Below, piece after piece: positions 1 to 8,432 of a stretch of DNA of 64,000 nt. Location: contig NZ_JANDBD010000010.1 in the NCBI RefSeq assembly GCF_024320865.1, positions 62,001-126,000 on the forward strand, in the 5' to 3' direction. The notes beneath the pieces are model-generated. The model was not told the origin of the DNA and did no database searches. It saw only the letters and a program-made list of their open reading frames with translations. This DNA comes from Mycolicibacterium arenosum. Lineage in GTDB: Bacteria > Actinomycetota > Actinomycetes > Mycobacteriales > Mycobacteriaceae. The first letter of the stretch is position 1. The number at the start of each line of letters is the position of its first letter. The translations under genes were made by a program, and so were the position numbers.

Positions 1-662
1 TCGAGACGGTCGAAACCGCGCACCGACTGCTCCGCCTCGCGCAGCGTCTCGGCGAGGCCGGACTCGGGCAGGCCGAACATCCGGATCGTCTCCTGGCGGT
101 AGACGGTGCGGCCGGCGATCGCCGCGCTGAACGCGTCGTCGTCGACCGCGGTGCGCCACATCGGCTGCAGTTCGCGCGGCGGACCTGGAAGCACCAGCAC
201 CGTCGGCGAGCCCGGCACCACGACCCCCGGCGCGGTGCCGACGGGGCTCAGCACGTGCGCCCCCTCAGGCACCATGGCCTGCTTGCGATTGGCGGCCATG
301 ACGGCCTCGAAGTCCACCCCGTGGCGACCGCCCATCAGCCGACGCAGGATTCCGGCGATGGTCTCCTCGAGTGCCTCGTCGAGCACCAGTTCTCGTCCGC
401 AGAACCGCGCGACGGTGGCCACCGTCATGTCGTCGGCCGTGGGTCCGAGACCGCCGCTGGTCACGACGAGGTCGACCCCCTCGGCGGCCATGAACCGCAA
501 CTGCGCCTCGATGTCCGCTGGCCGGTCCCCGCAGATGGTGATGTGGGCGAGTTCCACGCCGAGTTCGAGCAGCCGGTCGGCGATCCACGGGCCGTTCCGG
601 TCCTGCACACGTCCGGTCAGTACTTCGGTTCCGGTTACCACGATGCCCGCGCGCGCACTCAC
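1..662 (-). CDS. cinA: CinA N-terminal domain (competence/damage-inducible protein), cut at window start
   Basis: The first 220 codons of a CinA-family protein are present; the 3' end lies outside the window. The start is GTG at 662. The N-terminus carries the molybdopterin-binding-like (MoCF/COG1058) domain: an opening IVVTGTEVL strand, a DRNGPWIADRL helix and, near residue 70, the loop SGGLGPTADD that is the family signature. In other bacteria CinA proteins act in NAD recycling (nicotinamide nucleotide deamidase, ADP-ribose hydrolysis) and in mycobacteria have been linked to drug tolerance. It is divergent from the DedA gene with 91 bp between the starts. Family assignment is firm; the activity here is inferred from homologues. 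Confidence 0.93.
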   Translation of the reverse strand, partial: MSARAGIVVTGTEVLTGRVQDRNGPWIADRLLELGVELAHITICGDRPADIEAQLRFMAAEGVDLVVTSGGLGPTADDMTVATVARFCGRELVLDEALEETIAGILRRLMGGRHGVDFEAVMAANRKQAMVPEGAHVLSPVGTAPGVVVPGSPTVLVLPGPPRELQPMWRTAVDDDAFSAAIAGRTVYRQETIRMFGLPESGLAETLREAEQSVRGFDRL

Positions 663-753
663 GACCACGACCTTACGGCGGGTCGGTGGCCGGCAGGTCG
701 ACACTCCACCTGTCGTTTCCCGACTGGACACGTGCGCGGGCTACGTTGCGGCC

Positions 754-1422
754 GTGACGACCAGCGTGCTCGCGCTGCCCGCCGTCCTCGATCCGATGTA
801 CTGGCTGGGCGACGGCGGACTGTTCGCGTCGGCGGTGCTGCCGGGCGTGATGATCATCGTGTTCATCGAAACGGGTCTGCTGTTCCCGTTCCTACCGGGT
901 GACACGCTGCTGTTCACGGCGGGACTGATTGCCGCTCAGGAGAATTCACCCGTGACGATCTGGACCCTGGCGCCGTCCGCTGCGGTGGCCGCCGTGGCGG
1001 GCGGCCAACTCGGCTACCTCATCGGACGCACCGTCGGCCCCGCGCTGTTCACGAAGGAGGACGCGCGGATCTTCAAGAAGCACTACCTCGAGACGTCGCA
1101 CCGGTTCTTCGAACGGCATGGTCGCAAGACGATCGTCATCGGCCACTTCGTCGGCGTGGTGCGAACGTTCACACCCGTGATCGCGGGCGCGTCGGGAATG
1201 CCCTACCGGGTGTTCCTCGCCTACGACATCGTGGGCGCGGTGGCGTGGGGCGTGGGCCTGACGCTGGTCGGTTACCACCTCGGCGGTGTGCCGTTCGTCA
1301 GCACTCACCTGGAGTGGATCGTGCTGGCGATCGCGGTGCTGTCCGCGCTGCCGGTCGTCGGTTCGGTGCTGCGCGCGGCGGTGCTGCGCAGGCGCGCCGT
1401 CAGCGCAGCAGCCAGCCCTTGA
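754..1422 (+). CDS. DedA family (VTT/SNARE-associated domain) membrane protein
   Basis: A protein of 222 aa starting at GTG 754. It shows the DedA pattern: an N-terminal hydrophobic stretch with FIETGLLFPFLPGDTLLF, a re-entrant-like glycine-rich segment (GGQLGYLIGRTVGP), the arginine-containing F-V-R-T-F-x-P motif (VVRTFTPVIAGASGMPYRVF) and C-terminal membrane segments. DedA proteins are inner-membrane transporters, some of them undecaprenyl-phosphate or phospholipid flippases, and depend on proton motive force. The start was chosen because everything upstream in this frame overlaps cinA on the other strand. The 3' end overlaps the convergent small gene by 23 bp. Confidence 0.9.
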   Translation: MTTSVLALPAVLDPMYWLGDGGLFASAVLPGVMIIVFIETGLLFPFLPGDTLLFTAGLIAAQENSPVTIWTLAPSAAVAAVAGGQLGYLIGRTVGPALFTKEDARIFKKHYLETSHRFFERHGRKTIVIGHFVGVVRTFTPVIAGASGMPYRVFLAYDIVGAVAWGVGLTLVGYHLGGVPFVSTHLEWIVLAIAVLSALPVVGSVLRAAVLRRRAVSAAASP

Positions 1423-1624
1423 CGGTGTCGAGTTCGCGTGAGTAAGTCTCCATGGTCCCGTCGGCGAACCTGGATCCGCCGTTGATCACGTCGTCGCCGC
1501 GCCAGATGACGCGCACGCGAATGTCCCCGCGGAGGTAGAGGTCGACGCGGTCGTCGATCCGGCGCTGCCAGCCCGCCTGCTCGCATTCCTGCGCGAGCGC
1601 CGTGCGCGTGTTCGATTCGGCCAT
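1400..1624 (-). CDS. Small conserved hypothetical protein
   Basis: A 74-aa protein with ATG at 1624 preceded by GAGGA. An in-frame ATG at 1669 would add 15 residues but has no ribosome binding site and leaves only 10 bp to the upstream gene. The sequence (QAGWQRRIDD, DLYLRGDIRVRVIWRGDDVI) looks like a compact alpha/beta protein with no signal peptide or membrane segment. I do not recognise a named domain. It lies directly downstream of the GH2 glycosidase on the same strand, so co-transcription is likely. Function unknown. Confidence 0.6.
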   Translation of the reverse strand: MAESNTRTALAQECEQAGWQRRIDDRVDLYLRGDIRVRVIWRGDDVINGGSRFADGTMETYSRELDTVKGWLLR

Positions 1625-1679
1625 GCGTTCCTCGTTCGAGTCATTGATCCGGTACGTCGGTCGCTCCATTGTCTACGAC

Positions 1680-4472
1680 TCACCGGACCGGGACGACCAC
1701 CGGTGGGCTGTTGTAGCCGCTGACGCGCACCCAATTGCCGTTGACATGGGCGTTCGACGCTTCGGCGCGCAGCGTGACCGACTCGCCGGGGAACACCGTG
1801 ACGTAGTTGTCGCTGTACTCGATGGGCAGGATCTCGTCGCCGTCGCGGGTCTGCGTGAGTTCGGCCCGCTCGAAGAACGCCACGTCGTCGGTCGGGTTGC
1901 TCAGCCGGATGTCCACGGCGGGCGTTCCGGACTCCGTCGTGGTCCGGGTCGCACCGACCTGCAACGGCACCTTCCGCAGCGAGTTCAGCGGCGTCATGTC
2001 GGCCCAGGTGGTCTGCCGGGTCTCGAACGCCCAGTCGTTGTTGGGCTCGCCGACGTCGTCGTACCGCTGGGACTGCCAGTACACGTTCTCGCCGATGACG
2101 GTGCCCGCCGCGTCGAGCAGTTGGCAGCGCACGAAGAACACGCGTGAGTCGCGCGCCTCGCGCGGGAGTTCGACCGCGAGCGTGGCGCCACCCGATGCGA
2201 CGGTGAGCGGGCCGGTGCTGCGGTCGTCGCGGACCCGGCCCCGCAGGTCGTAGACCCGGACCCGAACGCGGACGTCCTCGACGGTCGCGGGGGTCTGGTT
2301 GACGACGCTGACGCGCGCACTGGTGCGGTCGCCGGTCGCGTACGAGTCGAAGACCACCGACAGCGGGCGCAGTCCCTTCTTCGCGCCGAAGTACGCGCCG
2401 CCCTGACGCAGGTAGTAGTCGAAGATGTTGCCGAAGAACGACGGCCAGTGGCTGTTGAGCATCCAGTACAGCGTCATCTTGTGGCCGGCCCACCCCAGCG
2501 CGGCGAACGCCTCGAACTGTGCGCGCGTCGACTCGTAGTGCGCCAGTTGAGCTTTGCGGGTGAACTCCTCGGCGCTGGTGGACGGCCCGTAGCGCCGGTT
2601 GAGCACCCGCTGCACGCTCGCCAGTGCCGCGTTGCCGGGATTCGAGCCCGCGTGGAAAAACCACGTGTCGTTGATCGGCCACAGCCGGTCGGGCGGGATG
2701 AACTCCTTCAGGCTCGCCATCGGCGGGATGTGTTCGTTGTCGCCCTGCTCGGCCGACGCCCCGCGGGCGGCCCGGTACTTCCCGGAGAACCAGTACGACG
2801 GCGGCCGCCAGGTGTAGGGGCCCGCCATGTGGATGCCGTTCCACAGGCGCTCGCCGTCCGGGCCGATGGTGTACGACGACACGGAGTTCACCACGGCGTT
2901 CTGCCAGTGCAGGTCACGCAGCACCGCCTGGTACCGCTCGAGCACGTCGGGGGGCGGCCAGCCGTCGCTCGCGTTGGCCCACACGAAAGCCGACGGGTGC
3001 GAACGCAGCATCGCGACCTGTGACCACAGGCTCGCGACGGCGACGCGGTTGTCCTCGGCGTCCCACTGCGGCCACTTCTCCCACTGGTTGCAGCACATCC
3101 AGCCGACCATGAGCGGAATGCCCAGTTCGTCGGCTTTCTCGACGAAGCGCTCGGTGGGGATCTTCGACTCCAGCCGGATCATGTTCAGTCCGAGGTCGCG
3201 CACGTACCCCAGAATCGCGTCCTCGCGCTCCGGGTCGTAGCGGAACAACAGGTCCGGCGTGTAGGTCGCGCCGCGGGCGAGGAAGTTGCGGCCGTTCACC
3301 TGCAGGTAGAAGCTTCCTCCGCGGCCGAGCTCGGGGAACCGCTCGTCGTCGTCGCGGCCCTGGGTGACGGTGCGGACGCCGAACCTGAGCCGCGATTCGT
3401 CGGTGGTGCGATCGAACTGACGGAAGTCGAGGTGCAGGTCGTAGAGGTTCGGTTCGCCCATGGTGTACGGCCACCACAGGTCCGGTCGCGACAGCCAGAG
3501 CGCGTGGAAGTCCTCCGGGGTGAAGGTGACGTCGCGCCGCTCCCCCGGCGCCAGCGCGACGGGTTGCTCGACGACGACGTCGGGCTTGCCCGCGCGGGTG
3601 ATGCTGGCACGCAACACGCCGCGCACCGACGCCTGCGAATGATTGCTCAGCGTGCTTCGGACGGTCAGCCGCGCGGTATCCGTTGCGGGCAGCGGCAGTT
3701 GGGTGTCGACAGTGGCATCGCCGATCGAGACGGGGCCGGACATGGTCAGGTACACCGGTTTCCAGATGCCCGCATTGCGGTCCGGGACGAACGAGATGCC
3801 GTTGGCGGGGTTCTTGTCGGCGCCGCGGTAGCCGAGGTAGTTCCAGTTGATCCAGTCGAACCAGCTGTCGGCGAGTTCGACGCCGTCGACGTCCTGCATC
3901 GCACGTTCGGGCACGACTTTCACGGCCAGCACATTGGGCCCACCCCGGTCGACCCAGTCGGTGACGTCGAGGTCGTGTTCGACGTACATGCCGACGACAT
4001 CGCCCGCGCCCGCGACGAGGCGTCCGTTGAGCCACACCTCGGCGCGGTAGTTGATGCCGGGGAACGTCAGCCGGTAGGTGCTGTGGCCCGCGGGGGCCTC
4101 GAAAGTCGTTCGGTACCACCAGTCCTGCAGATACAGGTCCTGCGGAATCCTCTCGAGCAGGTTCTCGCCGTAGTACGGGTCGGGGTAGGTGCCGTCGGCC
4201 CGCAGCGCCTCCAGCACGGTCGCGGGCATGGTCTCGACGCGGTGCCACGCGTCGTCGCGGTAGCCGGGCGTCGACACCACGGCACCGCCCGCGGGCTCGT
4301 CGCGGGCGGAGGTCAGCGTCCAGCCGTCGGAGAGTTCGACCGTGGCGGGGGCCGCCTCGAGGTGGGCGAACCGCGGGATGTCGCCCGCGCAGAGCAGCAG
4401 CGTGACGACGAGGGCTGCAGTGAGGGCTAGGCCGGTGATCGAATGGAGGGTTCGGCGCAGCGCGGTCGCTAT
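1680..4472 (-). CDS. Secreted glycoside hydrolase family 2 (exo-beta-D-glucosaminidase-like)
   Basis: The protein resembles GH2 exo-beta-D-glucosaminidases (CsxA type): N-terminal jelly-roll sugar-binding domain (NYRAEVWLNGRLVAG), Ig-like domain, TIM barrel and C-terminal beta domains. In the barrel the catalytic Asp of the glucosaminidase subgroup is seen in WANASDGW, about 73 residues before a Glu in ASAEQGDNEH, matching the known acid/nucleophile spacing. The first conventional start is GTG 4280 (866 aa), but the frame stays open upstream and encodes a typical signal peptide (RRTLHSITGLALTAALVVTL) followed by the beginning of the binding domain. The only codon well placed behind the GGAGGAGG at 4480-4487 is ATA at 4472, giving 930 aa. 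I therefore extend the gene to 4472. It probably removes glucosamine or mannose residues from external oligosaccharides. Confidence 0.82.
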   Translation of the reverse strand: MATALRRTLHSITGLALTAALVVTLLLCAGDIPRFAHLEAAPATVELSDGWTLTSARDEPAGGAVVSTPGYRDDAWHRVETMPATVLEALRADGTYPDPYYGENLLERIPQDLYLQDWWYRTTFEAPAGHSTYRLTFPGINYRAEVWLNGRLVAGAGDVVGMYVEHDLDVTDWVDRGGPNVLAVKVVPERAMQDVDGVELADSWFDWINWNYLGYRGADKNPANGISFVPDRNAGIWKPVYLTMSGPVSIGDATVDTQLPLPATDTARLTVRSTLSNHSQASVRGVLRASITRAGKPDVVVEQPVALAPGERRDVTFTPEDFHALWLSRPDLWWPYTMGEPNLYDLHLDFRQFDRTTDESRLRFGVRTVTQGRDDDERFPELGRGGSFYLQVNGRNFLARGATYTPDLLFRYDPEREDAILGYVRDLGLNMIRLESKIPTERFVEKADELGIPLMVGWMCCNQWEKWPQWDAEDNRVAVASLWSQVAMLRSHPSAFVWANASDGWPPPDVLERYQAVLRDLHWQNAVVNSVSSYTIGPDGERLWNGIHMAGPYTWRPPSYWFSGKYRAARGASAEQGDNEHIPPMASLKEFIPPDRLWPINDTWFFHAGSNPGNAALASVQRVLNRRYGPSTSAEEFTRKAQLAHYESTRAQFEAFAALGWAGHKMTLYWMLNSHWPSFFGNIFDYYLRQGGAYFGAKKGLRPLSVVFDSYATGDRTSARVSVVNQTPATVEDVRVRVRVYDLRGRVRDDRSTGPLTVASGGATLAVELPREARDSRVFFVRCQLLDAAGTVIGENVYWQSQRYDDVGEPNNDWAFETRQTTWADMTPLNSLRKVPLQVGATRTTTESGTPAVDIRLSNPTDDVAFFERAELTQTRDGDEILPIEYSDNYVTVFPGESVTLRAEASNAHVNGNWVRVSGYNSPPVVVPVR

Positions 4473-4479
4473 TGCCCTA

Positions 4480-4487
4480 CCTCCTCC
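4480..4487 (-). promoter_or_regulatory. Strong Shine-Dalgarno sequence before an ATA start candidate
   Basis: Read on the minus strand the sequence is GGAGGAGG, seven bases before ATA at 4472. No ATG, GTG or TTG occurs in frame between this site and GTG 4280, yet the intervening 64 codons encode a signal peptide. The site therefore decides in favour of the long form of the GH2 gene. Confidence 0.55.
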
Positions 4488-4533
4488 GACGACGGTGACG
4501 GCCCCATTCTGCCTGTCGCCCCCGCGGGTCCGC

Positions 4534-5151
4534 TCAGGAGGCGATGCCGGTGATCATCCGATCGCAGACCGCGACCATCTGCTCCAGCGCGCTGTCCCTG
4601 TCGTCGGCGCGCGCGATGTACAGCGCGGCCTCGTCGAGCGCGCCGAGCAGCACGTGCGCCGTCGGCCGGGCGGGCTGGTCGGGGATCACGCCGTCGACGA
4701 TGGCCTGACCGAGCATGGCCTCGACGACGCCCAGTCCGTAGCGCAGCCCGACCTCGCGCCACTGCGCCCAGCCGAGCACCGCGGGCGCGTCGATGAGCAC
4801 GATGCGCTGCACTGCCGGTGCCGAGCACTCCTCGAGGAACAGGCGTGCTCCCAGCCGCATCGCCGCCAGTTGGTCGGTCGGTGCATCGCTTCCGATCCTG
4901 GTCACGATCGTCGCCACCAGCTCGGCTTCGACGTCCTCGTACACCGCGGCGAAAAGACCGGCCTTGTCGCCGAACTGGTGGTAAAGCGCACCGCGGGTGA
5001 CGCCCGCCGCCTCGACGATCGCCTGTGTCCCCACTCCCGCGTAGCCCTGGTCGGCGAACAGCGCCCGACCGGCGGCGAGCAGCCGCGCGCGGGTGGCCGC
5101 GGTGCGTTCGGCCTGCGTCCGGCGCGGCGACGGTTCGGCGTTGACTTTCAT
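4534..5151 (-). CDS. TetR/AcrR family transcriptional regulator
   Basis: A 205-aa regulator. Residues 14-60 form the TetR DNA-binding domain: the helix-turn-helix reads GTQAIVEAAGVTRGALYHQF followed by DKAGLFAAVYE. The rest is an all-helical ligand domain with no recognised ligand. The gene is divergent from the alpha/beta hydrolase at 5211 and upstream of the GH2 glycosidase on its own strand (61 bp). Repeats in the 59-bp divergent region overlap the regulator's own start, so autoregulation and control of the hydrolase are likely; that is inference. Confidence 0.93.
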   Translation of the reverse strand: MKVNAEPSPRRTQAERTAATRARLLAAGRALFADQGYAGVGTQAIVEAAGVTRGALYHQFGDKAGLFAAVYEDVEAELVATIVTRIGSDAPTDQLAAMRLGARLFLEECSAPAVQRIVLIDAPAVLGWAQWREVGLRYGLGVVEAMLGQAIVDGVIPDQPARPTAHVLLGALDEAALYIARADDRDSALEQMVAVCDRMITGIAS

Positions 5152-5192
5152 ACAGACTGCACGTAACTTTCATACCGAGTGTTCGTAAGTTA
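5144..5192. promoter_or_regulatory. Candidate TetR operator between the regulator and the hydrolase
   Basis: Two features coincide. The 9-mer ACTTTCATA occurs twice in direct orientation at 5144-5152 and 5166-5174, 22 bp apart, the first copy covering the regulator's start codon. An inverted repeat TAACTT (5164-5169) / AAGTTA (5187-5192) spans the second copy. The arrangement suits a TetR dimer (or two dimers) repressing both divergent genes. Confidence 0.5.
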
Positions 5193-5210
5193 TCGGAAAG
5201 GGTAGCCGAG

Positions 5211-6050
5211 ATGCCGCACGTGATGTTGGACCAGGGCACGATCAACTACCGCGTGGTGGGTCCCGACGACTCGCCGCACCCGCCGGTGCTGTTCGTGCAC
5301 GGCATCCTCGTCGACCACCGGCTCTGGCTGAAGGTCGCAGACGTATTGGCCGCCAATGGATTTCGCTGCATACTGCCCGATCTCCCGCTGGGCTCGCACA
5401 CCACGCCCGTGTCCGACGACGCGCTGCGCACCCCGGCCCTGGTGGCGGAACTGCTGCACGACCTCATGGTGTCGCTCGACCTCGCCGATGTCACGCTGGT
5501 CGGCAACGACACCGGCGGCGGACTGAGCCAACTGCTCGTCGACGCCCACCCCGAGCGGGTCGGCAGGCTGGTACTGACCAACTGCGACGCGTTCGAGCAG
5601 TTCCCGCCGTTCCCGTTCAACATCGTGTTCGCGGCCATGCGCGGACCCCGGTTGATCCGGGCGCTCGCCGGCCCGATGCGGATTCCCGCGATCCGGCACT
5701 CCCCGCTCGGCTACGGGCTCCTGCTGAACCGCGACGACGCGCTCACGGCCTCCTGGATCGCGCCGTGCATCAGCGACCAGCGCATCGCGCAGAACCTGGC
5801 CACCCTGTTAAGGGGCGTGCGCGCAACGGATCTCACCGACGTCGCCACCCGCCTGCCGCGCTTCGACAAGCCCGTCACCGTCGTGTGGGGCATGGCCGAC
5901 ACGTCCTTCACACCCGCGCTCGGGCGGCGGCTCGCGGCGCTGTTCCCGAACTCGACGTGGATCGAGGTGCCCGGCGCGCGCACGTTCGTCAGCCTCGACG
6001 CACCGCAGGCGGTGGTCGACGCGATCGCCACGGTGAGCGCGACGCCTTAG
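5211..6050 (+). CDS. Alpha/beta hydrolase with Asp nucleophile and no obvious catalytic His
   Basis: A 279-aa alpha/beta hydrolase with the oxyanion strand VLFVHGILVDHRLW and a nucleophile elbow GNDTGG, putting Asp100 in place of the usual Ser, as in haloalkane dehalogenases and epoxide hydrolases. The C-terminal acid could be the Asp of GMADTSF. At the place where the catalytic His normally sits (GARHF-type motif) the sequence is GARTFVSLD, so the general base appears missing or moved. The start ATG 5211 follows AAAGGG. It is divergent from the TetR gene and convergent with the SDR (4-bp overlap). Substrate unknown. Confidence 0.87.
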   Translation: MPHVMLDQGTINYRVVGPDDSPHPPVLFVHGILVDHRLWLKVADVLAANGFRCILPDLPLGSHTTPVSDDALRTPALVAELLHDLMVSLDLADVTLVGNDTGGGLSQLLVDAHPERVGRLVLTNCDAFEQFPPFPFNIVFAAMRGPRLIRALAGPMRIPAIRHSPLGYGLLLNRDDALTASWIAPCISDQRIAQNLATLLRGVRATDLTDVATRLPRFDKPVTVVWGMADTSFTPALGRRLAALFPNSTWIEVPGARTFVSLDAPQAVVDAIATVSATP

Positions 6051-6790
6051 AACAGGTCCTTATGCGGCACGTCGGTCACCAGGCCGCCGTCCATCACGAA
6101 CTCGGCACCCGTCGAGAACGACGATTCGTCGCTGACGAGGAACACGATGAACGCCGCGACCTCCTCGGACTGGCCCGGCCTGCGCAACGGCGCGGTCACC
6201 ATGTCGTCGGGGAAGTGCTTCGTCATCGGCGTGCGGATGAAGCCGGGGTGAATCGAGTTGACCCGGATGTTCTTGGGCCCCAACTCGATTGCGGCCGACT
6301 TGGCCAGCCCGCGAACCGCCCATTTGGATGCGACGTACGGGTGCACCATCGGTGCGCCGCGCAGGCCCTCGATCGACGAGACGTTGATGATCGAGCCCTC
6401 GCCCGCCGCCTTCATCTGCTCGACGACGGCCTGCATCCCCAGGAACGTGCCGGTGAGGTTGACGTCGATGACGTTCTGCCACTTGGCCATGTCGAACTGG
6501 CCGATCTTGCCGAGCGCGACGATCGCCGCGTTGTTGACCAGAGCGGTGAGCTTGCCGAACTCATCGACGGCCACCTTCACCGCGGCGTCCCACTGCTCGG
6601 CGTCGGTGACGTCGAGGTGCACGTAACGCGCGGACTCCCCCAGCTCGTCGGCGAGCGCCTTGCCCTCCTCGTCGAGGATGTCGCCGATGACCACTTTGCC
6701 GCCCTCGGCGACCAGGGCCCTGGCGTGCGCAGCGCCCATCCCTCGCGCCCCGCCGCTGATCAGTGTCACTTTTCCGTCCACGCGTCCCAT
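6047..6790 (-). CDS. Short-chain dehydrogenase similar to 3-alpha/20-beta-hydroxysteroid dehydrogenase (FabG3-like)
   Basis: A 247-aa classical SDR. The NAD(H) loop is SGGARGMGAAHA (about 12-23), the adenine-binding Asp pair lies in HLDVTD (59-64), NNAA is at 86-89, and the catalytic set is Ser138/139, Tyr152 and Lys156 (PYVASKW). The protein resembles mycobacterial FabG3, a 20-beta-hydroxysteroid dehydrogenase. Start ATG 6790 was chosen because the upstream extension runs through the KstR-like box. That box at 6824-6837, shared with the divergent gene at 6868, suggests induction by sterols. Confidence 0.92.
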   Translation of the reverse strand: MGRVDGKVTLISGGARGMGAAHARALVAEGGKVVIGDILDEEGKALADELGESARYVHLDVTDAEQWDAAVKVAVDEFGKLTALVNNAAIVALGKIGQFDMAKWQNVIDVNLTGTFLGMQAVVEQMKAAGEGSIINVSSIEGLRGAPMVHPYVASKWAVRGLAKSAAIELGPKNIRVNSIHPGFIRTPMTKHFPDDMVTAPLRRPGQSEEVAAFIVFLVSDESSFSTGAEFVMDGGLVTDVPHKDLF

Positions 6791-6823
6791 AGCGCGACAG
6801 GCTACCGTACCGACAATCGGAAT

Positions 6824-6837
6824 TAGAACCTGTTCCA
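6824..6837. promoter_or_regulatory. KstR-type operator (SDR / dihydrodipicolinate-reductase-like divergent promoter)
   Basis: TAGAACCTGTTCCA fits the published KstR consensus TNNAACNNGTTNNA at every fixed position. It lies 34 bp upstream of the SDR start and 31 bp upstream of ATG 6868, between two divergent genes. Confidence 0.8.
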
Positions 6838-6867
6838 ATTCCGAACGTGAACACGCATAATCCCGGC

Positions 6868-7947
6868 ATGGCCATACGCGTCGCACTCATGGGTCCGGGG
6901 AACTGCGGCAGCCTCGCGCTGCGGCAGCTGATCAACGATCCGCGCTTCGAACTCACCGGCGTCTGGGTCTTCTCGGACGAGAAGGTCGGCAAGGACGCCG
7001 GCGAACTCGCAGGGCTCGGTGTGACCACCGGCGTGACGGCGGGCAACGACCTCGACGCGATCATCGCCGACAAGCCCGACTGCGTCGTCTACACCGCGAT
7101 GGGCGACATCCGGCCGCGGCAGGCGCTGGCCGACGTCCGCACGCTACTGTCGGCCGGCATCAACGTCGTCGGGTCGAGTGTCGGCGTGCTCCAGTATCCG
7201 TGGGGTTCGCTGCCCGACAAGCACATTCAGCGTGTGGAAGACGCTGCACGGGAGGGGAGTTCGACCGTCTTCTTCACCGGCGTGGACCCCGGCTTCGCCA
7301 CCGACCTGCTGCCGTTCGCGATAGCCAGCACCTGTCAGAGCATCACCCAGGTGCGCACCATGGAGATCGCCGACTACGCCACCTACGACGGGGCGACGGT
7401 GATGTTCGACGTGATGGGCTTCGGCAACGAGTTGGGCGATCTGCCGCTGCTCTACCAGCCGGGCGTGTTGAGCCTCGCGTGGGGTACCGCGATCCGGCAG
7501 CTCGCCGCCGGGCTGGGCGTCGAGATCGATGAGATCCGGGATTCGGTCGAACAGGAGCCCGCCCCCGAGGATTTCGACGTCGCCGTGGGCACCATCAAGA
7601 AGGGCACCGTCGCGGCGGTGCGCTTCCAGATCGAGGGGATGGTCGCCGGACAGCCCGTCGTCGTGGTCGAGCACGTCACGCGGCTGCGCGCCGACCTGCG
7701 TCCGGACTGGGCACAGCCCGCGCATCCCGGTGGCTCCTACCGGGTGGAGATCACCGGAGAACCGTCGTACTTCCTCGACATCGTGCCGACGAGCCCCAAC
7801 GGCGGGGCCCCCTATGCGGCCATCCTGGCCGCCGCCGGACGCATCGTGAACGCGATCCCCGATGTGGTGGCCTCGGCGCCGGGCATCCGCACCACGATCG
7901 ACATGCCGCTGGGTACGGGCCGCGGGCTGTACGGGCTGCCCGCCTAG
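6868..7947 (+). CDS. NAD(P)-binding dihydrodipicolinate reductase-like / amine dehydrogenase-like protein
   Basis: A 359-aa Rossmann protein starting at ATG 6868. The N-terminal strand VALMGPGNCGSLALRQL is the nucleotide-binding motif, followed by GVWVFSDEKVGKDAGEL and DCVVYTAMGD as in dihydrodipicolinate reductase-like proteins; the C-terminal domain resembles that of 2,4-diaminopentanoate dehydrogenase. Many actinobacterial copies sit in steroid or lipid clusters without a proven reaction. It shares the KstR-like box with the divergent SDR. The 3' end overlaps the convergent anti-sigma gene by 4 bp. A role in steroid metabolism is inferred from the operator only. Confidence 0.85.
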   Translation: MAIRVALMGPGNCGSLALRQLINDPRFELTGVWVFSDEKVGKDAGELAGLGVTTGVTAGNDLDAIIADKPDCVVYTAMGDIRPRQALADVRTLLSAGINVVGSSVGVLQYPWGSLPDKHIQRVEDAAREGSSTVFFTGVDPGFATDLLPFAIASTCQSITQVRTMEIADYATYDGATVMFDVMGFGNELGDLPLLYQPGVLSLAWGTAIRQLAAGLGVEIDEIRDSVEQEPAPEDFDVAVGTIKKGTVAAVRFQIEGMVAGQPVVVVEHVTRLRADLRPDWAQPAHPGGSYRVEITGEPSYFLDIVPTSPNGGAPYAAILAAAGRIVNAIPDVVASAPGIRTTIDMPLGTGRGLYGLPA

Positions 7948-8390
7948 CGCGGGGTCACGTTCGTCCAGACCATCTTGACGGTGGTGCCGTCGGCCGACGT
8001 CTCGATGGTGGTGACGTCCGACAGTGCGCGCATGAGCGGGATGCCGCGGCCGCGGGTCCTGTTGTCGTGCTGGGTGTCGGTCAGCCGCCACACGCCGCGG
8101 TCGGAGACCGCGACGGTGATGGACGACTCCGCGGCGTCGTGTCGCGCCACGAGGTCCATGGTGCCCGGCGCACCCGCAGTCACGTAGGCGAACTCGGCGC
8201 AGTTGGCGAGCGCCTCGTTGATCGCGAGGATGAGATCGTTCGATCGGTCGGCGTCGAGTTCGAAGAACCGGCCCAGCCACTGTGCGAACTCGTCGCGCAG
8301 TTGAGAGGCGAGCTGCGGCGTCGCCGCAACGCCGACGCGCTCGAAGCGTTCGGCGTTGGCTAAATCAGCGGTGGGCATCACGTCGATCAT
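7944..8390 (-). CDS. RsbW-type anti-sigma factor / histidine-kinase-like ATPase
   Basis: A 148-aa GHKL ATPase of the RsbW/SpoIIAB type. The N box reads AINEALANCAEFAY and the G1/lid region SDRGVWRLTD followed by RGRGIPLMRALSD. Such proteins bind and phosphorylate an anti-anti-sigma factor or sequester a sigma factor (SigF-type systems in mycobacteria). The STAS gene lies 42 bp upstream on the same strand, forming a partner-switching pair with no sigma factor gene alongside. The cognate sigma factor is unknown. Confidence 0.9.
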   Translation of the reverse strand: MIDVMPTADLANAERFERVGVAATPQLASQLRDEFAQWLGRFFELDADRSNDLILAINEALANCAEFAYVTAGAPGTMDLVARHDAAESSITVAVSDRGVWRLTDTQHDNRTRGRGIPLMRALSDVTTIETSADGTTVKMVWTNVTPR

Positions 8391-8432
8391 GGCAAAAGTT
8401 CTCTACCCGGTCGACCAGCCGACTAAGCGTGT

